NCBI GenBank assembly: GCA_964451715.1 | Contig: CAYVIZ010000034.1 | Location: forward strand, 1-12,618 | DNA from: Tiamatella sp964451715 | GTDB taxonomy: Archaea; Thermoproteota; Thermoprotei_A; Sulfolobales; Acidilobaceae | Reading direction: 5' to 3' | DNA length: 12,618 nt | Program-made: the position numbers and the translations under genes | In this document: positions 7,608 through 12,618 of the stretch, in pieces | Layout: the number at the start of each line of letters is the position of its first letter | How positions within the stretch are numbered: position 1 is the first letter of the stretch | The notes under the pieces: model-generated | The model's input: only the letters and a program-made list of their open reading frames with translations | Told to the model about the DNA's origin: nothing | Database searches by the model: none

Positions 7608-8186
7608 ATGAGGGTAATACTAGTACACCACAAGCCCGGCACGACTAGGGGGTCGAGGCTCCTCTCAGACCTGGCTAGAGAGCTGGAGGAATCATTCCCC
7701 GTTGAAGCCAGCCTATACACGCCGGGCCAGATGCCCACAGCGGGAAGCGGCGACATAGTATTCATATTAATGCTGACTAGGGGAGGCCACTTCCACGAGG
7801 CTCTCAGCAAGGCGCACGAGACATCTGCTGTGTACGGCCCCATACCCTACTGGATCACCGCTTCATACATCGCCGAAGCCGCGGGAGGACGAGGGGAGCG
7901 GGTTCTGTTGGCTTATCATAGGGCTAGGAGGATGCCGGATCTCCAGATGAGGGATATAGTGTTTATAGCCGGGAAGGCCTCCTCGCTCCTAGGAGTCCCC
8001 GTGGAGCCTGTTGAGATAAGTAGGCTTGGACAGGTAATCCATGCGTATGACAGTAGAGTTGTAGTTGTACCCTTAACAGTTACGCCAAGCAGGCTCCTGG
8101 GAATGGATACCTCCCTCTTATCCATCACCCATTCTAGGCGTCTGCTGGCCGGGTGGATCACCGGGATCCTGTCTCGCCACGTATAA
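7608..8186 (+). CDS. CbiX-like chelatase, probable sirohydrochlorin ferrochelatase
   Basis: Insertion of iron into sirohydrochlorin to make siroheme is the one step of the haem route not covered by the other genes, and this protein fits it. The 192 residues start MRVILVHHKPGTTRGSRLLSDLARELEE, like the first strand and helix of CbiX/SirB chelatases with a metal-binding His (His8, perhaps His7). FILMLTRGGHFHEAL (53-65) matches the family GGHxxEDI signature (His61). A second half begins VLLAYHRAR (99-107), again strand plus His (His104), and ends VVVVPLTVTPSRLLGMD without the GGH motif. It therefore looks like a compact two-domain chelatase with one degenerate half. It is the only plus-strand gene of the locus and overlaps met8 tail to tail by 29 bp. 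A cobalt rather than iron role is possible, but no corrinoid genes are nearby. Confidence 0.75.
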   Translation: MRVILVHHKPGTTRGSRLLSDLARELEESFPVEASLYTPGQMPTAGSGDIVFILMLTRGGHFHEALSKAHETSAVYGPIPYWITASYIAEAAGGRGERVLLAYHRARRMPDLQMRDIVFIAGKASSLLGVPVEPVEISRLGQVIHAYDSRVVVVPLTVTPSRLLGMDTSLLSITHSRRLLAGWITGILSRHV

Positions 8187-8826
8187 TATCTACGGCCCTC
8201 TGGTAAGCCTCCTCTAGGAGCCCCTTCCCCACAAGCTCCCCGAACAATGGATCACCAGCTATCTTGAAGTACAATCTATACCTGAGCTTATAGTCCCCGA
8301 TGCTCTCCTTCATATAACGCTTGACACGGCTCATAACACTGTAAAGCCCCCTCAAATACCGGTCCTCCTCGAGGCACCCGACTATACGCTCGAGTGCAGC
8401 CCTCGCAGCTACACCCGTCTCGCCCAGACTCGTCACGGCCACCCTGAGCCCGTAGCTTGCCTCGCCCCTGAAGGGCACGATGACGCTCCCCCGTGTACCA
8501 TCGGGGGGATAGTTGACTAGGAGCCCCATCCTCCTAGCCTCCTCTAGGAAAACCTCGTTCAACCCTGGATCACTAGTAGCTATCACAACTAGGCTATAAC
8601 CCCTTAGAATACTATCCGGCTCAACGCCGCGTAAGTCCACCCTGTGAAGCCTGAGGTTGCCCTTGAGAGAAGCCTCCCTTAGTCCCGGCGTGAAGTCCAG
8701 AGAGTAGACATCAACGAAAGCGCCTGCTGCGGAGAAGGTTAAGGCCCTCCTCTCCGCTACAGTGCCTCCGCCCAGCACGGCTACCCTGAGGCCCTCCATG
8801 TTAACGTATAGAGGAATCCACTCCAT
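8158..8826 (-). CDS. Precorrin-2 dehydrogenase (Met8/SirC type)
   Basis: This enzyme oxidises precorrin-2 to sirohydrochlorin with NAD+. The 222 residues begin WIPLYVNMEGLRVAVLGGGTVAERRALTF, the family's opening strand, GGGxVAxRK dinucleotide-binding loop (18-27) and helix. LVVIATSDPGLNEVF (79-93) corresponds to the usual ATxDxxLN motif. Asp109 in NYPPDGT stands near where the family keeps its catalytic Asp. SYGLRVAVTSLGETGVAARAALER matches the conserved TxGxSPxLA region. A helical dimerisation tail follows. The start is the ATG at 8826; an internal ATG at 8799 would cut off the conserved first strand. It overlaps ahbC by 26 bp and is the last gene of the ahbD-ahbAB-ahbC-met8 operon. Met8 proteins can also chelate iron, so it may partly overlap with the CbiX-like protein. 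There is no fused SUMT domain. Confidence 0.92.
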   Translation of the reverse strand: MEWIPLYVNMEGLRVAVLGGGTVAERRALTFSAAGAFVDVYSLDFTPGLREASLKGNLRLHRVDLRGVEPDSILRGYSLVVIATSDPGLNEVFLEEARRMGLLVNYPPDGTRGSVIVPFRGEASYGLRVAVTSLGETGVAARAALERIVGCLEEDRYLRGLYSVMSRVKRYMKESIGDYKLRYRLYFKIAGDPLFGELVGKGLLEEAYQRAVDIIRGETGSR

Positions 8827-9994
8827 CCTTCACACCCCACCTCACAGCTATGGCCTCGGGATCAACGAAACAGGCCGGGTCGTCTCCCCAGAAGTCTCCC
8901 GACAGGCTGTAAGCCCTGTTCCTACTCCCCCCACCGCATACGCTCTTGAAGGGGCACCTAGAACATTTAGGCCCCCTCAGCCTCTCATCTACAGAGAGGA
9001 AAGGCCTCAGTAGGGGGTTACCGGGGCTTAGTATCTCGCCCAGCCTCTGCCGCCGGAGATCCCCTATGGTCACATGCTCTATGAACTGGCACGGCTTAAC
9101 AGTGCCATCGGGGTATATGCTCACTGTCTTCCTGCCGCAGTCGCCCTGGCTCTGCACTAGTTTGAGATAATCCAGGAACTCCTCCCTAGACTCCGAGAGA
9201 ATATCAGCCAGGTATATGCCGGCGAAGTTCATCCTTACGAGAAGTATCTCCAGTACACCCCGGTACTCTCTCGCAACCCCTATAAGCCTGTCTACAAGCC
9301 TCCTCAGCTCCTCCCTGCCAGGCAGGTCCCCGGATATGTCTGTGGCCCTGCCCACCGTGTCGAGCAGGTATATGCTTACCCTCTCAAGCCCTAGTCTGGC
9401 GGCGAAGTCTATCATGCCGGGGATCTCGCCTATGTTCCACCGTGTAACAGTAACCCTCAACCCGGTAGGTAGCCCTGCCTCCACTGAGTTCCTCATACCC
9501 TCTACAGACGCCTTCCAAGCCCCCTTAACACCCCTGAACTTGTCATGGGTCTCCGGGTCTAGGCTGTCGAGGCTCACGCCTACATAGGAGACGCCCAGCT
9601 CGGCGAGCCTGCCCGCGTTCTCTGGCGTTATGAGCGTCCCGTTCGTGGATACACTCCTCCCCGGCCTCCCGCGGCCCTTGAGAGCCTCGAGGACCCTCCA
9701 GAACTTGCTCGACACGAGGGGCTCTCCGCCGGTGAAGACTATATGGGGCACCCCGTGCTCTACCAGCTCCCCGGCTATCCTCAACACCTCCTCCTCGGAG
9801 AGCTCCGGCCTGCCTGGGAGCCCGGCTCTTATATAGCAGTGCATGCAGCGGAGGTTGCACTGGTAAGTTATGTTCCAGAACACTATAGGCCTAAACTCGC
9901 TCGTGAACCTGCTGGGCCTCCCCCGGCCATAGCGGCCCTTTATCCGAGTAGAGACCGTGCCCTCCCCGTTCACCATTACGCTAAGAGGGATCAA
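8801..9994 (-). CDS. ahbC: Radical SAM/SPASM protein, 12,18-didecarboxysiroheme deacetylase (AhbC)
   Basis: AhbC removes the acetate side chains on C2 and C7 of 12,18-didecarboxysiroheme to form Fe-coproporphyrin III. The 397 residues show FWNITYQCNLRCMHCYI with the CxxxCxxC cluster site (Cys46, Cys50, Cys53). VFTGGEPL (87-94), STNGTLIT (116-123) and VSLDSLDPETHDKFRGVKGAW (140-160) follow, as in AhbC-type enzymes. The C-terminal SPASM-like region has Cys286, Cys302, Cys344, Cys347, Cys353 and Cys375, including CGGGSRNRAYSLSGDFWGDDPAC, enough for one or two auxiliary Fe-S clusters. The TTG start at 9994 is seven bases after a GAGGTGA ribosome site, and that TGA is also the stop of the ahbA-ahbB gene. 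AhbC and AhbD are related. I assign this one as AhbC because of the WNIT, STNGTLIT and CGGGSRNRAY patterns; the reverse assignment is possible but less likely. Confidence 0.82.
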   Translation of the reverse strand: MIPLSVMVNGEGTVSTRIKGRYGRGRPSRFTSEFRPIVFWNITYQCNLRCMHCYIRAGLPGRPELSEEEVLRIAGELVEHGVPHIVFTGGEPLVSSKFWRVLEALKGRGRPGRSVSTNGTLITPENAGRLAELGVSYVGVSLDSLDPETHDKFRGVKGAWKASVEGMRNSVEAGLPTGLRVTVTRWNIGEIPGMIDFAARLGLERVSIYLLDTVGRATDISGDLPGREELRRLVDRLIGVAREYRGVLEILLVRMNFAGIYLADILSESREEFLDYLKLVQSQGDCGRKTVSIYPDGTVKPCQFIEHVTIGDLRRQRLGEILSPGNPLLRPFLSVDERLRGPKCSRCPFKSVCGGGSRNRAYSLSGDFWGDDPACFVDPEAIAVRWGVKDGVDSSIR

Positions 9995-10001
9995 CCCGTT
10001 T

Positions 10002-10982
10002 TCACCTCACAGCACCGGGCTTCAAGTCTGCAAGACTCCTCATACCCACGTAGCTGCCGGGACTACACGCCTCCACCAGGCCCTCTAAGAGCCTGTCCAG
10101 TAAAGCCCTGGTAGACGCGTGCAGCATGGCGAAGCATCTATGGCTCCAGGCCCCCTCGGGGTATACGGTTCTCTCCACCACGTGAGTTGTATGAGGATAC
10201 CCGGCGACGCAGCTGCAGAGCCTCCCTAGACTCGCCCCGTCCCGGGGAGTCATAGCCACCAGGAGGTTCTCCCTGAACCCTATCCTCCACCCGTCGAGCG
10301 CGACGCCAGGGTCTCCTAGCACACCCTCGTCGAGCAGCCTCCAAGCAGTCTCGGCGGCTTCCTCCTCGCTACACCCTAACGCTTCCGCGATTCTCCTGTA
10401 GGGGTTCCCGTTGAGCTCTAGGCTCCTGTAGAGCTTGACTATCTCCCACGGCAAGCCCGGGTCAGGCGGGTTGTGGCGTACCTTGGAGTATGGGCCTGAG
10501 AGGCTGACGCCACGGTATAGGTCGTACTTAACGCTGAGCTTATGCGTCCTAGACCCGTAGAGCACTATATAGTCTGACCCGAGGAGCCGGGAGGCCTCCC
10601 TGGCGTGCTGCAGGATCTCCTCTAGGCTCCTCCTCTTAACCACAACCCATACATCGTATACAGGGTGATCCCTTACATACACGTGTGTAACCAGCCCGTC
10701 ATCCCGGTATAACTCCTCTACACGCGAGTACTCGCCCTCTGTGGCGTAAGCTATAAGCGCCGCCTTAAGCCCCTGACTCCTATAGTTAACGTAGAAACCT
10801 ACACGCTTGAGTACCCCGGCATCCCTCAGCCTTGCCAGGATGGATACCATCTCCCCCAGCTCCAGGCCTATCCTGCCGGCTGCCTCGTGGAGAGGCCTGG
10901 CGCTCCTGGGGAATCTGTACTGGAGCTCCATCAGGACCTGCTTCTCCTTCTCACTTAGAGTGTACTCCTCCACCATGTACAC
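10002..10982 (-). CDS. ahbAB: Fused siroheme decarboxylase AhbA-AhbB (Lrp/AsnC-like)
   Basis: Siroheme decarboxylase removes CO2 from the acetate chains at C12 and C18 of siroheme. It normally consists of two paralogous Lrp/AsnC-like subunits of about 150-170 residues. Here one 326-residue chain carries both halves. The first (about 8-150) has a helix-turn-helix-like start (LSEKEKQVLMEL), then LKRVGFYVNYRSQGLKAALIAY and LVTHVYVRDHPVYDVWVVVKR. The second (about 175-320) repeats the layout with WRIGFRENLLVAMT and THVVERTVYPEGAWSHRCFAMLHASTR, the ER-x-YP motif being typical of AhbA/B. An automatic pipeline could call it a transcription regulator, but its place between ahbD and ahbC argues for the enzyme. 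The GTG at 10982 overlaps ahbD by 32 bp. The ATG two codons later (10976) is an equally good start. Confidence 0.85.
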   Translation of the reverse strand: MYMVEEYTLSEKEKQVLMELQYRFPRSARPLHEAAGRIGLELGEMVSILARLRDAGVLKRVGFYVNYRSQGLKAALIAYATEGEYSRVEELYRDDGLVTHVYVRDHPVYDVWVVVKRRSLEEILQHAREASRLLGSDYIVLYGSRTHKLSVKYDLYRGVSLSGPYSKVRHNPPDPGLPWEIVKLYRSLELNGNPYRRIAEALGCSEEEAAETAWRLLDEGVLGDPGVALDGWRIGFRENLLVAMTPRDGASLGRLCSCVAGYPHTTHVVERTVYPEGAWSHRCFAMLHASTRALLDRLLEGLVEACSPGSYVGMRSLADLKPGAVR

Positions 10983-12141
10983 CCCTGGATCTCAGGCGTA
11001 GAAGCGCCTCTTCAACAGTCTCTCTGGGAATGGAGCCCGGCTCATAAGCGCAGGCCGGGTCCTCGGCGAATGGGTCTCCAGTGTAGGCGTATGCCCGCGC
11101 CCGGCTGCCCCCGCATACGGTGTTTAACTCGCAGCGGCCGCAGCGGCCTTTGAGGTTCCTCCTAAGCATGCGGAACAGGGTTGACTCCCTGTATATCTCC
11201 ACGATGCTCCTACTCCTCACACTGCCCGCGGGCACGGGCAGGAAGCCGCTCGGGTACACCTTTCCATCGTAGGAGATGAACACTATCCCGCGGCCATCCA
11301 TGGTAGGGGTGACATGGACCCTCGGCTCGCCCCGCGGCTCGCCCATAAGCCTGTACAGCTCCCCGCGGAGCCTCTCGTATAGAGGCCCGGGAGCAGGGCC
11401 CGCGGCCTTGTAGCCCATTTCCTCCATTATTCTCGACAGGGCTACTCGACGGTAGAAGGGGCCCTCCACTGTTCTAACGGTGAAACCGTAACGGGTGACG
11501 TCGTAGAGGAAGAGGCTCACATCCTCGTACTCCCACGGCTCCAGGTCCGACTCGAAGCCCGCTCTTCCGGTTGGCACGTAGTAGAAGATCTCCCACGTGT
11601 GAACCCCTAGATCGTCTAGGAGCTTCACCATACCCGGCAACCCTTCCACGGTGTCCCTCATAACCACAGTGTTAACCTGCACAGCTATCCCCTCGTCCTG
11701 CATCCACTTGACCGCCTCGACGCTCCTCCTCCAGGTTCCCTCGACTCCTCTTATGCTATCGTGGATGCTCTCTACCGGGCTGTCTATGCTTATACTCGCA
11801 GCTGTAACACCTAGCCTCGCCATTCTAGCCACGGCATCCCGGGTCAGTAGGGGTGTGGCGCTCGGGGCCACGCTGACCCTGAGCCCCAGCTCGACCGCCC
11901 GTTCTATAAGGAGCCATATGTCGCTCCTCATCAACGGGTCTCCCCCGGTGAAGACGAGTATGGGGGATGGCCTGCCGAAGCCCGCGAGGTCCTCTAGTAG
12001 CCTGTAGGCCTCCTCCGTGTTGAGCTCGCCTGGGAGACCCTCTAGTATAGCGTTAGCCCTGCAGTGCTTGCAGGCGAGCAGGCAAGCCTTCGTCGTCTCC
12101 CAGAATACGAGTATGGGCTTCTCGTCTAGAGGCCACTTCAA
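10951..12141 (-). CDS. ahbD: Radical SAM protein, haem b synthase (AhbD)
   Basis: AhbD oxidatively decarboxylates two propionates of Fe-coproporphyrin III to the vinyl groups of haem b. The 396 residues show FWETTKACLLACKHCRA with Cys20, Cys24 and Cys27 for the SAM-binding cluster. VFTGGDPLMRSDIW (63-76), PSATPLLT (93-100), SISIDSPVESIHDSIRGVEG (117-136) and YVPTGRA (188-194) follow. The C-terminal region has VYPSGFLPVPAGSVR, with Ser where many SPASM proteins have Cys. Four cysteines follow (334, 337, 343, 364) in KGRCGRCELNTVCGGSRARAYAYTGD, enough for one auxiliary cluster. This pattern is shared by AhbD and by a closely related radical SAM family (TIGR04053). The haem context decides for AhbD. 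The TTG start at 12141 lies right after a GAGGAGGG ribosome site; spacing is short but no other start is available. It is the first gene of its operon. Confidence 0.82.
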   Translation of the reverse strand: MKWPLDEKPILVFWETTKACLLACKHCRANAILEGLPGELNTEEAYRLLEDLAGFGRPSPILVFTGGDPLMRSDIWLLIERAVELGLRVSVAPSATPLLTRDAVARMARLGVTAASISIDSPVESIHDSIRGVEGTWRRSVEAVKWMQDEGIAVQVNTVVMRDTVEGLPGMVKLLDDLGVHTWEIFYYVPTGRAGFESDLEPWEYEDVSLFLYDVTRYGFTVRTVEGPFYRRVALSRIMEEMGYKAAGPAPGPLYERLRGELYRLMGEPRGEPRVHVTPTMDGRGIVFISYDGKVYPSGFLPVPAGSVRSRSIVEIYRESTLFRMLRRNLKGRCGRCELNTVCGGSRARAYAYTGDPFAEDPACAYEPGSIPRETVEEALLRLRSRGVHGGGVHSK

Positions 12142-12251
12142 CCCTCCTCTTACCCCATGAGGGTCGAGGAGGCGTGAGGGGGTTATACGCGCTTGTAATA
12201 ACGGGAAATTACGCGCGGGTACACTGTAATTATAGGTTAATCCCCCAGGGG
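12142..12251 (-). promoter_or_regulatory. Promoter region of the ahbD operon
   Basis: The 110 bp between the GH130-type gene and ahbD carries a minus-strand TATA-like box GTATAACC (12181-12188). It predicts a start near 12158 and a leader of about 17 nt containing GAGGAGG. Six bases upstream of the box is GTAATTTCCCGTTATTAC (plus strand 12195-12212, written on the minus strand). It matches the spacing of the element at 7537-7554. A third unit, GTAATTAT, lies at 12226-12233. So the ahb operon has its own promoter and is not read only from the upstream glycosidase gene. Confidence 0.5.
12195..12212. promoter_or_regulatory. Candidate operator: GTAATAAC-GG-GAAATTAC
   Basis: Two 8 bp units start 10 bp apart, as at 7537-7554, and TGTAATAACG is identical between the two sites. 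Units at 12195, 12205 and 12226 are 10 and 21 bp apart, so all lie on about the same face of the helix. The element ends 6 bp from the TATA-like box of ahbD, a position suited to activation or to control of basal factor binding. The role is inferred. Confidence 0.4.
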
Positions 12252-12618
12252 CTAGTTTATCCTCCCCTTGTCAAGCTCTGCCATGAGGTCGTCCATGCTT
12301 ATAGTGGCGAAGCCCGCCATGTAGTCTGCCGCACCATATGTGACCAGCAGCTCTCCCCCCACCCTGCTTGCACCGCAGGGGAACACGGTGTAGGGCCTGT
12401 CGCCGTAGACCTCGTATGCCTCGCGGGGCTCCATTATATACCTAGGCGTGACCGCCTTAACCACCGGGGGCTCCCCTCGGGGGAGCTCTATTAACGCTGC
12501 GAAAACCCTGTACGCCTGGAGCCTTCTCCCCACACCGTGGAGTAGGAAGAGGTAGTCGTCACCTGAGAGGTGTATCGGCGGGGGCCCCCAGGCTATCTTC
12601 TCCTCGAACCCCGCGGGC
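12252..12618 (-). CDS. GH130-type glycoside phosphorylase/hydrolase, C-terminal part
   Basis: The minus-strand frame is open from the window edge to the TAG at 12252-12254, so the N-terminus lies to the right of the window. About 121 residues are visible. They begin PAGFEEKIAWGPPPIHLSGD, continue DDYLFLLHGVGRRLQAYRVF, and then show PREAYEVYGDRPYTVFPCGA and LLVTYGAADYMAGFATISMD. The GPPPI, HGV, VFPCGA and YGAAD motifs are characteristic of the five-bladed beta-propeller GH130 family, which includes mannosyl-glycan phosphorylases and mannosidases. The substrate cannot be judged because the catalytic Asp region is missing. The GTG at 12533 is only an internal codon, not the start. The gene is on the same strand as ahbD but ends 110 bp before it, and ahbD has its own promoter. 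Confidence 0.85.
   Translation of the reverse strand, partial: PAGFEEKIAWGPPPIHLSGDDYLFLLHGVGRRLQAYRVFAALIELPRGEPPVVKAVTPRYIMEPREAYEVYGDRPYTVFPCGASRVGGELLVTYGAADYMAGFATISMDDLMAELDKGRIN

Noticed and set aside
8158..8826. Met8 protein as the sole ferrochelatase (bifunctional)
   Set aside because: Possible for the family, but the dedicated CbiX-like gene with GGH motif is a better candidate, so bifunctionality was not claimed.
9743..10114. Plus-strand 123-codon open frame across the ahbC/ahbAB junction
   Set aside because: Antisense to conserved coding sequence on both sides; no recognisable domain.
10002..10982. Lrp/AsnC-type transcription regulator
   Set aside because: The AsnC-like fold is shared with siroheme decarboxylase; duplication of the fold, the ERTVYPEGAW motif and the position between ahbD and ahbC favour the enzyme.
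12174..12494. Plus-strand 106-codon open frame spanning the ahbD promoter and GH130 gene
   Set aside because: Most of it is antisense to the GH130 C-terminus and no protein family is recognisable; the ahbD promoter explains the intergenic part better.

Overview
The window looks like a stretch of a hyperthermophilic crenarchaeon, probably Desulfurococcales. The clues are a GC-rich genome with tightly packed overlapping genes, frequent AGG, ATA and CTA codons, many TTG and GTG starts behind GGAGG/GAGGTGA ribosome sites, TATA-type promoters, and archaeal protein families (AbrB-PhoU regulator, Ahb-type haem enzymes). The lineage is inferred from style and family; no marker gene settles it.

Positions 589-12141 form a nearly complete siroheme-dependent (Ahb) haem locus, flanked by two unrelated truncated genes. 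At the left edge (1-572, +) is the C-terminal part of a YtcJ-like amidohydrolase. It converges on a minus-strand AbrB/PhoU-like regulator (589-1539). Next comes a six-gene minus-strand operon transcribed from about 7468: hemA (glutamyl-tRNA reductase), hemB, hemL, hemC, cobA/SUMT and hemD. These take glutamyl-tRNA to uroporphyrinogen III and precorrin-2.

A 157 bp intergenic region (7451-7607) drives hemA leftward and a small divergent CbiX-like chelatase rightward (7608-8186). The chelatase gene meets, tail to tail with a 29 bp overlap, the last gene of a second minus-strand operon. That operon starts near 12158 and reads ahbD, a fused ahbA-ahbB, ahbC, then met8 (precorrin-2 dehydrogenase). 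Together the genes cover glutamyl-tRNA -> ALA -> PBG -> uroporphyrinogen III -> precorrin-2 -> sirohydrochlorin -> siroheme -> 12,18-didecarboxysiroheme -> Fe-coproporphyrin III -> haem b. Of the whole route only glutamyl-tRNA synthetase is missing. No protoporphyrin-branch enzyme (HemE, HemG/Y, HemH) is seen.

The right edge (12252-12618, -) holds the C-terminal part of a GH130-type glycoside phosphorylase/hydrolase.

The most interesting untyped signal is an AT-rich GTAATWAC-like element. It lies just upstream of the TATA-like box in three promoter regions of the locus (chelatase, ahbD and the AbrB-PhoU regulator) and also lies in the hemA upstream region. It may be a shared operator. No RNA genes, insertion sequences, CRISPR arrays or clear terminators were seen.
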